Below the pieces are notes generated by a model. That model was given only the letters and a program-made list of their open reading frames with translations. It was not told the DNA's origin and made no database searches. A stretch of 44,006 nt of DNA from a virus. The stretch covers positions 1 to 44,006 of IMG/VR virus record IMGVR_UViG_3300024999_000182; one strand, written 5' to 3'. Both the position numbers and the translations under genes were made by a program. How positions within the stretch are numbered: the first letter of the stretch is position 1; the number at the start of each line of letters is the position of its first letter. Positions 8,040 to 14,788 of this stretch are shown here, piece by piece.

Positions 8040-8057
8040 AGGTGTGTGTGTTGTATA

Positions 8058-8771
8058 TTACTCGCGACTCTTTGCACGCCTAGCAAAGAAAGCGGATATA
8101 CCTGCACGAGTATCGGGTTGTGCGGATTTCCATAGCTTTTGTTCAACTGGAGGTCTACTGGAAACTGGAGGCTCTTCCCGCGGTATGAACTCCTCTTCCT
8201 CTTCCTCTTCCTCTTCCACTTTCTCCTCTTCTTCTACTTCTTCTATAGTAGCGGCTTGTTCAGTTATTACCGGATCATCTGGAGCTATCTCCTCAATAGG
8301 TTCTATCTCGGGTTCAATCATTGGCTCCTCTGGTTCTATCTTCGTTTCCTCAATGGGAGGCTCCTCAGGTGCTATATTGGCTTCCTTGACCTCGTTAACC
8401 AATACCCGAGCAGCGGCTGCACTCTGTTCCCCAAATTCGCGAATCACCTTGTATATATAGTTGTAATTCAATTTGAGCTCTTTGGCAATTTCCTTATTCG
8501 TCTTTCCTCCCAAGAATGCCTCAATAATGGCACTCTTCTTGGATTCTCCAGTAGTCTTAGATGTTGGAATGTCGTGGATATTCACATAATTACTAATAAC
8601 ATTATACACGAAGTTATATCTAACATCCATTACTTCTGCAATAACCTTAATGTCAAGACCCAAATCAAACAACTGTTTCATCTTCTGACTTTTTGATACA
8701 TCCGAAGCGAAAATCTTCTCTACGTTGGGTTGTAACTGTTCCTCATTTACGATAACATCTGCTCTTTGCAT
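8058..8771 (-). CDS. Tandem helix-turn-helix protein B with acidic tail, 237 aa
   Basis: Paralog of HTH proteins A and C. Repeat 1 is at about 26-66 (SKSQKMKQLFDLGLDIKVIA, RYNFVYNVISNYV) and repeat 2 at about 80-113 (GKTNKEIAKELKLNYNYIYK). A long acidic, proline-containing tail follows (Glu-rich about 130-198, with a run of ten or more Glu broken by Val/Lys), then a basic C-terminus. ATG 8771 is chosen over an in-frame GTG at 8783 because AAGGAGT sits 10 bases upstream of the ATG. A promoter is present at 8827-8856 and a terminator at 8022-8039. The acidic tail suggests a DNA mimic, activator or multimerisation segment; the function is unknown. Confidence 0.75.
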   Translation of the reverse strand: MQRADVIVNEEQLQPNVEKIFASDVSKSQKMKQLFDLGLDIKVIAEVMDVRYNFVYNVISNYVNIHDIPTSKTTGESKKSAIIEAFLGGKTNKEIAKELKLNYNYIYKVIREFGEQSAAAARVLVNEVKEANIAPEEPPIEETKIEPEEPMIEPEIEPIEEIAPDDPVITEQAATIEEVEEEEKVEEEEEEEEEFIPREEPPVSSRPPVEQKLWKSAQPDTRAGISAFFARRAKSRE

Positions 8772-8826
8772 ATATTTGCACACTCCTTATTAATGGGGGA
8801 AATTCACATTCCCTCTTTATATATAT

Positions 8827-8856
8827 ATTATATAACAGGGGGCTTAAGTCAATCAA
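8827..8856 (-). promoter_or_regulatory. Sigma-A-like promoter of HTH gene B
   Basis: On the minus strand TTGATT, 18 bases, TATAAT, about 55 bp upstream of ATG 8771. The spacer contains GACTTAAGCCCCC, related to the palindrome in the promoter at 6868-6896. Confidence 0.6.
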
Positions 8857-8875
8857 CAGAGAAATTTCACATATT

Positions 8876-8918
8876 TTCTAGAAATAACAAGAATTTGAAA
8901 ATTTTCAAAATTCTAGAA
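8876..8918. promoter_or_regulatory. Nested palindromes upstream of HTH gene B
   Basis: Two copies of the palindrome TTCTAGAA (8876-8883 and 8911-8918) flank the perfect 16-bp palindrome TTTGAAAATTTTCAAA (8894-8909). The cluster lies just upstream of the -35 box at 8851-8856. It looks like a regulator-binding site. Confidence 0.5.
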
Positions 8919-9035
8919 GCACCCAGAACTTCCGTTACTACATCGACCTTGAGAACATCCCGCCCGGGCAGAGCGCTGGCCCAACTCGTACTCCCTAATA
9001 GTTTTATCTACGGAGTTCGATGTATCTGGATGTCG

Positions 9036-9044
9036 GAGATGGGC
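9036..9044 (+). repeat. GAGATGGGC element, copy 1
   Basis: GAGATGGGC is followed by CTTACGCTTTGCCCGCG. The same 9-mer followed by a G+C-rich hairpin is at 12257-12265 and (minus) 43974-43982. Confidence 0.45.
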
Positions 9045-9181
9045 TTACGCTTTGCCCGCGTCGGCGGAACATGGAGGATGCCTGCAAGGCCCAACACAGC
9101 CGACCGGATAGATGTCGCAGGGTTCCAATATGGATACCAGACACCATCAGGAATTGCCCAATAAAACGCCGGGGTGTTCTA

Positions 9182-9209
9182 CGTACCAGTTGGTGTGTTG
9201 CTGCGTAGC
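9182..9209 (+). repeat. Dispersed element R2 (CGTACCAGTTGGTG type)
   Basis: CGTACCAGTTGGTGTGTTGC followed by TGCGTAGC. A CTACG / CGTAG stem (9179-9183 with 9203-9207) encloses the core. Confidence 0.7.
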
Positions 9210-9266
9210 GCGATGACGAGTCCGATTGATGGAAGAAAAGAAAAATTTAATTTATCGCCCTAAAGA

Positions 9267-9299
9267 CCTAGATTTCTTAAGGACCGTTGTTATATAATA
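9267..9299 (+). promoter_or_regulatory. Class B promoter for the 9355-12145 operon
   Basis: CCTAGATTTCT starts exactly 24 bp before TATATAATA. The same pair at the same distance is found at 25789-25821 before the sigma factor gene. A TATAAT box is present but there is no consensus -35. Confidence 0.55.
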
Positions 9300-9354
9300 A
9301 TAACAATAGAGGGAATCAATTTCCCACTATCAAAATTTGAAGGGGGTCTGTATT

Positions 9355-9636
9355 ATGAGTCTTTGCGATGTGTGTCCTCAACCAAAGTCAGCTCGACCAT
9401 GTATTAATTGTTTGGAAGTGCGTATGGAAATGAACAAGAGTGCCGTTGCGTTGGAACAGAAGTGGGATTTTCGCCACAAGCATGTGAATGGGATCCAAGG
9501 GGATGGAGAGTTAACACTGTATCCTGATATGGAAATAAACATTTTGTCCATCGATCCGGAACAGGTAGTTAAGTATGGTATCTATGATGGTCAGATACTA
9601 GCCGGTGGCCTTGCCGTGGTGGCAATCGAGGATTAG
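9355..9636 (+). CDS. Small Cys-motif protein, 93 aa
   Basis: N-terminal CDVC...PCINC (residues about 4-20) is a four-cysteine pattern that probably binds zinc. The rest is a short alpha/beta region ending GLAVVAIED. ATG 9355 is preferred because GAAGGGGGT lies 7-8 bases upstream; an in-frame TTG 18 bp earlier overlaps that site. First gene of a rightward operon. No family recognised; such proteins are often nucleic-acid-binding or protein adaptors. Confidence 0.65.
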   Translation: MSLCDVCPQPKSARPCINCLEVRMEMNKSAVALEQKWDFRHKHVNGIQGDGELTLYPDMEINILSIDPEQVVKYGIYDGQILAGGLAVVAIED

Positions 9637-9684
9637 GGACCAGAGGTGCTGGTACCCAAGTAAAGAAAGCGAGTGTGTGTTTGA

Positions 9685-10098
9685 ATGAAGGTTTTAAATG
9701 CAGGTAAAGTTATGAGTTCTGAGGAAACGGCAGCATTGTTGGCTGATGACAAGATGAGTAAGAGTGCCAAGGTCAAGGCATTGTTTGATCAGGGGTATGA
9801 AGTTAAGGTCATTTCGGATATGGTCGGGATTCGGTACAATTTTGCGTACAATGTGATTCGGAACTACATCGTTGTGAGCGATGTTGAGGTGGTTACAGAG
9901 AAGAAGGAAACCAAGAAGGATTCGGTGTTCAAGTTGTTTGACATAGGTAAGACCTTGGCTGAGGTGTCCAAGGAGTTGAAGATGAATTATAACTACGTTT
10001 GGAAGCTCCACAAGGAGTGGGAGCGGGAAATCGCTAAGGAAGCAGCCGCTGCAGAAGCTAAGGAGGCAGCAGTAGGAATAATATCGCTAGCGAAGTAG
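9685..10098 (+). CDS. Tandem helix-turn-helix protein C, 137 aa
   Basis: Paralog of A and B. Repeat 1 (about 24-62) is SKSAKVKALFDQGYEVKVIS then RYNFAYNVIRNYI. Repeat 2 (about 76-112) is KKDSVFKLFDIGKTLAEVSK then NYNYVWKLHKEW. An Ala/Glu-rich helical tail follows. The start has only a weak ribosome-binding site (GCGAG). Transcribed with the Cys-motif gene and the small downstream genes. Likely a DNA-binding regulator of the same type as A and B, but in the opposite operon. Confidence 0.75.
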   Translation: MKVLNAGKVMSSEETAALLADDKMSKSAKVKALFDQGYEVKVISDMVGIRYNFAYNVIRNYIVVSDVEVVTEKKETKKDSVFKLFDIGKTLAEVSKELKMNYNYVWKLHKEWEREIAKEAAAAEAKEAAVGIISLAK

Positions 10099-10105
10099 TT
10101 GATAT

Positions 10106-10186
10106 ATGTCGATGGACGATAACGAGAAGTTCTTGTATAGCGTGATTGTGATGTGCCTCTTGTATACGTACCTCACAACACGCTGA
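10106..10186 (+). CDS. Tiny membrane peptide, 26 aa
   Basis: Frame MSMDDNEKFLYSVIVMCLLY plus TYLTTR: an acidic head, one hydrophobic segment long enough to span a membrane, and a basic tail. It sits in the 104-bp gap between two genes of the operon. The ribosome-binding site is weak (AAGTAG), so translation may be coupled or poor. No homology call possible. Confidence 0.4.
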   Translation: MSMDDNEKFLYSVIVMCLLYTYLTTR

Positions 10187-10202
10187 GGAGGGAGTCAAGG
10201 TA

Positions 10203-10406
10203 ATGGAAGATATGTTAAGGGAATTAATCAAGGATCAGTTGAAGAATGATCATATGGTAACTGACGATGAATCATTAGAATTGATGGTAGCGGTGGCATA
10301 TCGCCAGGCAGAACTTCGTGACTTAGCAACCATCTTGGATACCATCGTAGGTACGGCAATTGAGGCTTATATACCAAGATTACGTCATGAAAGGAGGCGA
10401 AGGTAA
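10203..10406 (+). CDS. Hypothetical helical protein, 67 aa
   Basis: Starts behind GAGGAGGGA. Fully helical-looking, acidic N-terminus and very basic end (RLRHERRRR). Its stop overlaps the next start (TAATG). Unknown function; conserved operon position suggests coupled translation with the 133-aa protein. Confidence 0.6.
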   Translation: MEDMLRELIKDQLKNDHMVTDDESLELMVAVAYRQAELRDLATILDTIVGTAIEAYIPRLRHERRRR

Positions 10407-10807
10407 TGTTAGAGGTAACTACGGATAAGCCATTGAATCAGTTGAATGTATCGGAATACTTGGAGGACTATAAATTGTACCTAACTGCAGATGACATGCC
10501 AGCGGATCAACGGAATCTAACCACGTACTTTGCGGAGTTCGAACATCAAGAGGGTGAGATTGCTACCTGGAAGAAACGCACAGTGGCACATAGAATGGCG
10601 GCAGAGTATCGGAAACCATTTCACGAGGCGATGGGTGAGATCGAGACCAAGGTACACGCGTTTATTCTCAGTGTTACTCGTAATGAGTGTGACACATACA
10701 AGGGAGATAAACCGGTGCCTAGGAGTTGGAGTCATGAGGAGATTCAGGTATGGGTAGAAAAGTTCGTGGACTCAATGATGCGAGGGGTAGAGAAAGGCGG
10801 GTTTTAA
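10406..10807 (+). CDS. Hypothetical protein, 133 aa
   Basis: Helix-rich, charged sequence without recognisable motifs (EYLEDYKLYLTADDMPADQ..., WSHEEIQVWVEKFVDSM). Starts inside the stop of the previous gene behind GGAGGCGAAGG, so translation is coupled. The next gene begins two bases after its stop. No signal peptide or membrane segment. Confidence 0.6.
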   Translation: MLEVTTDKPLNQLNVSEYLEDYKLYLTADDMPADQRNLTTYFAEFEHQEGEIATWKKRTVAHRMAAEYRKPFHEAMGEIETKVHAFILSVTRNECDTYKGDKPVPRSWSHEEIQVWVEKFVDSMMRGVEKGGF

Positions 10808-10808
10808 T

Positions 10809-11294
10809 ATGGAAGCAGTGCAAGGTAACTTATTGGATTATGTGTGTGAATACCATAAGGAAGACTACGTGATTCTTCGGATGAAGCATGATGAGGGAAC
10901 TACGTTAGGGGATCCAGTAGTGGATTTTAGGGATTTGCCAATGCAGAGGGTCGTGGCAGAGATTAAAGTATCAGATCTGGAGGTAGTTATTACTACTGGT
11001 GAGTCATTTGTGCAAATGTTGGATGATGGCAAGAAGGTAACAATATCCAAGTTGGTGGCAGAGGACATGTGCCAGGAGTACAAGGAGGCACACTTTGATG
11101 AGTACGAATACGAGGAGGAGATGGTGGAACGCTTTGATGGTATTATGGAGTGTATACAAGATGGGATACGGGAGAGGTTGGATGATAATCGCATCAATTC
11201 GGTACAAGTGGCAAAGTGGTCGGCTAAGTGGATGAAGATACTGGTAGATATGGAGGATCTCGTAAATCAGGAGGACGGAGCGCGAGAAGAATGA
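10809..11294 (+). CDS. Hypothetical acidic protein, 161 aa
   Basis: Acidic throughout, with an EYEYEEEMVERF stretch near residue 100 and a helical C-terminus. AAAGGCGGG precedes the ATG. Ends in an ATGA overlap with the 60-aa gene. No motif recognised. Very acidic small phage proteins are sometimes DNA mimics that inhibit host nucleases or polymerase; that is a guess. Confidence 0.6.
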   Translation: MEAVQGNLLDYVCEYHKEDYVILRMKHDEGTTLGDPVVDFRDLPMQRVVAEIKVSDLEVVITTGESFVQMLDDGKKVTISKLVAEDMCQEYKEAHFDEYEYEEEMVERFDGIMECIQDGIRERLDDNRINSVQVAKWSAKWMKILVDMEDLVNQEDGAREE

Positions 11295-11473
11295 AGTTAA
11301 CATATGCGGAACACAGTACTATTCATTGTGCGTTGGGGCTCTATATGAGCTCCATCGACGCTACCCTAAAAGAGGGTATCTTGCAGGATCCCGACGAAGT
11401 GGAACTACTTAAGAGTATCAAGGAAGAAGTTCTAGCGTTGAGCAAAAGATTTGGAAGGCGGTATGGCGAATGA
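11291..11473 (+). CDS. Hypothetical helical protein, 60 aa
   Basis: ATG 11291 overlaps the previous stop (ATGA) with AGGAGGACGGAG upstream. The longer in-frame extension to 11228 would overlap the previous gene without a Shine-Dalgarno and is rejected. Sequence MKLTYAEHSTIHCALGLYMS... is amphipathic helical. Ends in an ATGA overlap with the next gene. Confidence 0.6.
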   Translation: MKLTYAEHSTIHCALGLYMSSIDATLKEGILQDPDEVELLKSIKEEVLALSKRFGRRYGE

Positions 11474-11862
11474 AATTTGAAGGAATGCAGTTCACAGGTG
11501 AGGAACTAGAGGTGATCTTCAATGGGTTAGAAGTAAACAAGTTGGTAATTGGCACGGAAATGAAGCAGGACTATAATAGTATCCAAATGCGGGGGGAGTT
11601 GCAGGCGGAACAAGATATAGTGCACAGTTTGATGGTGCGTATAGCGGAATATTGGGCTAGGAAAGAACGGTGGGAGTTAAATACCAAGGCAGATGCATTG
11701 TTCAAAGAGTGGCAGGACATGAGTGTGGCCAAATCAAATGGGGCATGTAGGCACATGTCAATCAGTCAAGTCTTTGCATATGACGATAAGATGGTAGCAC
11801 CGCTGAACAAGGCAAGGGAGCTCAGAGCACAGGCAATGGCAATTACACCAAGATATAAGTAG
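11470..11862 (+). CDS. Hypothetical helical protein, 130 aa
   Basis: Begins MKFEGMQFTGEELEVIFNGL; long amphipathic helices with many Glu/Lys/Met. The ATGA overlap with the 60-aa gene indicates coupled translation. No family recognised. The N-terminal 'F.G.QFT..EL..I..GL' pattern resembles the paralog-like start of many small phage operon proteins, but I cannot name one. Confidence 0.6.
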   Translation: MKFEGMQFTGEELEVIFNGLEVNKLVIGTEMKQDYNSIQMRGELQAEQDIVHSLMVRIAEYWARKERWELNTKADALFKEWQDMSVAKSNGACRHMSISQVFAYDDKMVAPLNKARELRAQAMAITPRYK

Positions 11863-11883
11863 AAGAAAGGGGGTGAGTTGGGT

Positions 11884-11991
11884 ATGTTGAAAAAGGTTGG
11901 GAGTGTTGCCCTTGGTGCAATAATATTGGCTACTGGAGCGTTTGTAGTATTGGTAATCATTAAGTTGTTTATAGCAGTAATAAAGGCATAG
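11884..11991 (+). CDS. Single-pass membrane peptide, 35 aa
   Basis: MLKKVGSVALGAIILATGAF followed by VVLVIIKLFIAVIKA: a positive head and 25 or more hydrophobic residues. GAAAGGGGGTGAG lies upstream with suitable spacing. Unlike the tiny peptide at 10106 it has a good ribosome-binding site. Could be a membrane-disturbing or signalling peptide. Confidence 0.6.
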   Translation: MLKKVGSVALGAIILATGAFVVLVIIKLFIAVIKA

Positions 11992-12010
11992 GGTAGAAGG
12001 AGGGAACGTA

Positions 12011-12145
12011 ATGTCATTACTTGTATTGGACATCACTATGGAGGAATTAGACAGTACGGAAATGCGGAAACTTACTCAGGAACTGCATGAATTGTTAGTC
12101 AGTAAAGGTATCTACGTGGAAGAGATACATTGGAATCTTATTTAG
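12011..12145 (+). CDS. Small acidic protein, 44 aa
   Basis: MSLLVLDITMEELDSTEMRK... ending HWNLI. AGGAGGGAACG precedes the ATG. Last gene of the operon, followed 8 bp later by a terminator. Unknown function. Confidence 0.6.
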   Translation: MSLLVLDITMEELDSTEMRKLTQELHELLVSKGIYVEEIHWNLI

Positions 12146-12152
12146 TAGAAGA

Positions 12153-12176
12153 AAAGGACGCAATGCGTCCTTTCCT
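12153..12176 (+). terminator. Terminator of the 9355-12145 operon
   Basis: AAAGGACGC-AAT-GCGTCCTTT perfect 9-bp stem followed by CCTTATG. The T-rich 3' arm serves as the U-tract. Confidence 0.75.
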
Positions 12177-12256
12177 TATGTACCAATCTGGTCAGCTGTG
12201 TCGGGCGCCAATCGATGCTGGACGGACGGTGCACACTAAACACACATCGGATGGCT

Positions 12257-12342
12257 GAGATGGGCGAACGCTTCGCGGGCAGCCAGCAAGCTGACATCAC
12301 CCTATCCGGAACGTACCGCCGCGGCGCAGGCAGGCCCATCTC
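12257..12342. repeat. GAGATGGGC ... GCCCATCTC inverted repeat with internal hairpin
   Basis: GAGATGGGC (12257-12265) pairs perfectly with GCCCATCTC (12334-12342). Inside, GCGAACGCTTCGC folds on itself directly after the first arm. A further GCCCATCTC is at 12362-12370. Could be a structured RNA or a cruciform. Confidence 0.5.
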
Positions 12343-12554
12343 GGCATCCCGGAGACATACGGCCCATCTCGTCAACCTAAGAGACATTGTGTTGCCCGTC
12401 TCTATAAAACGGAGAGTGTCTCCCATTCCTGGAGAGTGTCTCTCGACACGATACATAAAACACCATTAAAACCCTGCCAAGGTACCATGTGGTGGGCGAC
12501 TGCTGCCCAAGGATCTGGGCTTTAAAACAACGATGGCGTACACTTCCAACCCTA

Positions 12555-12962
12555 TTAGGCATGAATCTTGACTAAGGACCTCTATGACTGGTATCAGGGC
12601 CTTTCTCCTAAATATGCGGACTTATCTCCTCCACTGTTTATGTGCTGGAGATAAGATGACAGAATGCCCAAGTCGATTGCCTCATCTGCCGCATCATATG
12701 AATATTATATATATATACATTATTTGTTATTCCTTATTGGGACCATCATAAATTTATTGGAGATACAAAAAAAGTCTCTCCACATATTTTTTTTTTGGTT
12801 TATCTTATAGAATATTCATTTGATTAGTCATAGTAGTATAAATAAAAGTTCAATTGGTCAACTTATCTCCAGCACATCTACGTAAGAGGAGACAATTCCC
12901 ATAAATTTGGAGACAAGTACTATGCCCAGTCATAAGGGTCCTTAGTCATAGCTTGCCTAAGT
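12555..12962. repeat. Large imperfect inverted repeat flanking an A+T-rich core
   Basis: The outer arms share TGACTAAGGACC and TATGACTGG (12569-12592 versus minus 12924-12950). The inner arms share a perfect 16-mer, ATGTGCTGGAGATAAG (12643-12658 versus minus 12862-12877). The two arms align without gaps over about 75 bp between these blocks, with conserved TCTCC boxes. The 200-bp core is very A+T-rich. Confidence 0.65.
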
Positions 12963-12995
12963 CCCGAAGCGACACAACACCATAAATAACAAAAA

Positions 12996-13036
12996 AGGCA
13001 TAACTTAGTGATGCAAAAGCAACAAAAGTTATGCCT
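12996..13036 (-). terminator. Terminator of the 223-aa gene
   Basis: Stem AGGCATAACTT / AAGTTATGCCT (11 bp). On the minus strand it is followed by TTTTTTGTTATTT, 28 bp past the stop at 13065. Confidence 0.8.
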
Positions 13037-13064
13037 ACTCGTTAAGTTGTACCCAAATACGTTA

Positions 13065-13736
13065 TTACTTTTCTGCAAAGGCTTTCTCATCGATAGTATA
13101 GGCTAGTAATGATGCACGTACCACCTCTACCAATTCTAAGGTAGGAAATAGCCCAAGGATGCATGATCTCTTATCCTTGGCGTTATAGGAATGTACATCA
13201 CTGTGCATTGTATATAAGCTAAAACCCCCATCACGTTTATATTTCTTAAACTCCACATCCTCCGCCAATAGTATTGTCATGTACTGCGAAAAGATTCTTG
13301 ATGTGGGCAACCATGATTCGGGTACCTCCCCAGAATCAACAAAGGGACGTAAAAATAGCTCTATCAATGTTTCCCCCATAAATAGTAAAGTTGTACCGGA
13401 TCGCTTAGACTTCTCCTCCCTAATTGCAGTATCTGCAGGCCTATAATACTTGAGTAGATATTCATGTGCCTTAACTTGCCACCATTGATCTCCATCATTA
13501 CGCATTCGTGGAGCTTCGCGTATATAGAATAGCTCTTCTTCCCTATAGAAGGCACTAAAGGTTGATGGATTAGGAATTCCACGCAATAAATGCTCTCTGC
13601 CTAATACTTTATCTAGGGTTTTCTGTTCTCGACGCTCAACTAATACGAATATTTTCGCCCAGGCCGTCTGTAGGGCAATCCGTAGCTCCTTCTCGTTCAT
13701 GTCCGCAATTGATTTAATTTGACCTTTACCTACCAT
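13065..13736 (-). CDS. Hypothetical protein, 223 aa
   Basis: Mixed alpha/beta, charged, no recognised domain. Segments such as RNDGDQWWQVKAHEYLLKYY and the conserved-looking C-terminal half suggest a folded cytoplasmic protein. GGGAGC precedes the ATG by 10 bases. It has its own class A promoter (13780-13818) and a strong terminator, so it is a single-gene unit in the phage regulon. No enzyme motif seen. Confidence 0.65.
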   Translation of the reverse strand: MVGKGQIKSIADMNEKELRIALQTAWAKIFVLVERREQKTLDKVLGREHLLRGIPNPSTFSAFYREEELFYIREAPRMRNDGDQWWQVKAHEYLLKYYRPADTAIREEKSKRSGTTLLFMGETLIELFLRPFVDSGEVPESWLPTSRIFSQYMTILLAEDVEFKKYKRDGGFSLYTMHSDVHSYNAKDKRSCILGLFPTLELVEVVRASLLAYTIDEKAFAEK

Positions 13737-13779
13737 TTAACAATCAGCTCCCATTCTTTCAACTTTGTTTATTTTGCCT

Positions 13780-13818
13780 TATATTAATATAATATCGAAA
13801 AGACAAGGATTTTAAACG
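13780..13818 (-). promoter_or_regulatory. Class A phage promoter PA2
   Basis: Minus strand CGTTTAAAATCC..., 21 bases from CGTT to the perfect 18-mer CGATATTATATTAATATA, about 40 bp upstream of ATG 13736. Confidence 0.75.
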
Positions 13819-13888
13819 ACTTGTCAAAAATATATTTATTTTCTAGTCATTTAGACATTCTAGGCACCTAGACCGGATGTGCCGCTCC

Positions 13889-13924
13889 GTCGAGAAGTAT
13901 TACACAGGTCGAGAAGTATTACAC
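13889..13924 (+). repeat. Tandem 17-bp direct repeat
   Basis: GTCGAGAAGTATTACAC occurs twice (13889-13905 and 13908-13924) separated by two bases. Lies just upstream of the PA2 promoter relative to the leftward gene and before a terminator. Confidence 0.6.
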
Positions 13925-13942
13925 TACAACATACATAAATAA

Positions 13943-13971
13943 AAGCGTAGCCTACACTATAGGCTACGCTT
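13943..13971 (-). terminator. Terminator of the leftward small-gene operon
   Basis: Perfect 12-bp stem AAGCGTAGCCTA / TAGGCTACGCTT with a 5-base loop, followed on the minus strand by TTATTTATG. Confidence 0.75.
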
Positions 13972-14317
13972 GATGACTGAGAATTATAAAGCTAGTGAGA
14001 CATTAAGTTAGGTAGCACGGACACATGCTTCATGTGCATTTCATTGAGCTATAGAAGCCCTCCTCCCGGTGCATATTTAGGTGTTTTGTGTTTTTGTTGT
14101 TTACACAGTGCTATCAACTGCTTTACATAATGAATGGTTGTTAGTTTCTGCATTCATGTTTGGAGCTGTTATTCAATTTGTAGTGCCAAGCAGGCCGTTA
14201 TATGTTAGAGCATTGAGCAATCACCTCCTTACACCCAGCCGGTTAGTTAAACCCTATATGACATCACCTCCTTTGCCTTGCGCTAAAGCGTGTTGTCTAG
14301 CCGGCACAACTGGTTCG
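13972..14317. other. Leader-like remnant with orphan ribosome-binding sites
   Basis: On the minus strand there are two perfect Shine-Dalgarno sequences (AAAGGAGGTGAT-type, around 14223-14230 and 14268-14277) and a third (GGGAGGAGGG near 14062), but each leads only to a reading frame of a few codons. This looks like decayed genes or very short peptides. A plus-strand frame starting GTG 14081 is hydrophobic but has no ribosome-binding site. Element R6 closes the segment. Confidence 0.4.
14294..14317 (-). repeat. Dispersed element R6 (degenerate)
   Basis: Minus strand CGAACCAGTTGTGCCGGCTAG, directly after the stop of the 49-aa gene. One mismatch in the CGTACCAGTTG core. Confidence 0.5.
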
Positions 14318-14467
14318 TTATGATTCTGCACGAATTCGAGCTTCAGCATACGTAATGGCTTCTACTTCCTTACGAAAGGCTACTTGTCGACGACCTGGTT
14401 GACTATTACGAATGTCCATCAGTAACCGTAAACAACATATTAAAAGTTCCACAATGCATCGTTGCAC
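14318..14467 (-). CDS. Hypothetical protein, 49 aa
   Basis: GTG 14467 is chosen because AAAGGAG lies 8 bases upstream, just past the stop of the previous gene. The longer frame to 14536 would overlap that gene. Sequence: hydrophobic, Cys-containing start (QRCIVELLICCLRLL), then a basic helical part ending IRAES. Unknown function. Confidence 0.45.
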   Translation of the reverse strand: MQRCIVELLICCLRLLMDIRNSQPGRRQVAFRKEVEAITYAEARIRAES

Positions 14468-14472
14468 ATAAC

Positions 14473-14658
14473 CTACTCCTTTCGCATCATTAGGCAACCG
14501 TCCAGTTGATACGCGGCACATTCTCTTTTGATGCATGGTAAGAATGCTTCCGTTTTAGTGGTGTTAGTTGCGATGGTATGCTCATAAAACGTCTTCCAGT
14601 CTGTGACTCGCTCTACCGTAACCTTCCTAAATGGGCACAATTTGGGTTTATCTGGCAT
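14473..14658 (-). CDS. Small CPF/Cys-motif phage protein, 61 aa
   Basis: LCPFRKVTVER near the N-terminus and CIKRECAAYQLDGC near the C-terminus give four cysteines, as in a common class of small phage proteins of Bacillota phages that probably bind zinc. AAAGGAGG precedes ATG 14658. The ribosome-binding site directly abuts element R3. Function unknown. Confidence 0.65.
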   Translation of the reverse strand: MPDKPKLCPFRKVTVERVTDWKTFYEHTIATNTTKTEAFLPCIKRECAAYQLDGCLMMRKE

Positions 14659-14673
14659 TGCGTAACCTCCTTT

Positions 14674-14702
14674 GCGTACCAGTTGTGTTTCTTGCGGTAG
14701 CC
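14674..14702 (+). repeat. Dispersed element R3
   Basis: GCGTACCAGTTGTGTTTCTT then GCGGTAGCC. Its CGTACC end sits 2 bases from the Shine-Dalgarno of the leftward 61-aa gene. Confidence 0.65.
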
Positions 14703-14788
14703 AGGGAAGATGGCATTTGACCGCTTGGTCTGTAGTAGGACGTTATAAAAACGCCATATGTTTGTCATCCACCGGATTACATAGTCCC

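Larger units (their letters stand above)
7656..8057. other. Repeat-rich G+C-rich non-coding region between convergent genes
   Basis: Starts with G12 (7659-7670) and G8 (7689-7696) runs. Five GAGTAACCCGTTA-type boxes follow at 7743-7894, three GCCC(W)ATAAAACGCC-type boxes spaced exactly 32 bp at 7935-8013, and then the terminator of the downstream leftward gene. Base composition is clearly richer in G+C than the flanking genes. No gene seen on either strand. Confidence 0.6.
8772..9354. other. 583-bp non-coding region between divergent genes
   Basis: From left to right: promoter of HTH gene B, nested palindromes 8876-8918, and a G+C-rich block (about 8935-9210). The block carries a GAGATGGGC element (9036-9044), a GCCCAATAAAACGCC box (9156-9170) and dispersed element R2 (9182-9209). 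The rightward class B promoter ends the region (9267-9299). No gene with a ribosome-binding site was found. The G+C-rich block could be a structured RNA or a DNA control region. Confidence 0.5.
12146..13064. other. 919-bp non-coding region between convergent operons; candidate replication origin
   Basis: Holds the operon terminator, a G+C-rich hairpin block at 12257-12342, a cluster of GGAGA/TCTCC boxes, and a long imperfect inverted repeat (12555-12660 against 12860-12962) around an A+T-rich core with TATATATATATA near 12705. The terminator of the leftward gene lies at 12996-13036. No gene seen on either strand. Confidence 0.55.

Noticed and set aside
8044-8696. Plus-strand Ser/Phe/Leu-rich frames opposite HTH gene B
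   Set aside because: They are the antisense of the Glu-rich tail (GAA/GAG read as TTC/CTC) and have no ribosome-binding site.
12750-12800. Terminator made of GGAGATAC...GTCTCTCC followed by nine or more T
   Set aside because: It can fold, but the stem is short with a long A-rich loop and it does not follow a gene on either strand. It is better seen as part of the GGAGA/TCTCC repeat cluster.
14081-14323. Plus-strand hydrophobic frame of 80 codons starting with GTG
   Set aside because: The first 45 residues look membrane-like, but there is no Shine-Dalgarno and no promoter, the direction is opposite to the surrounding operon, and its end overlaps an element and a gene on the other strand. Kept only as a remark in the region entry.
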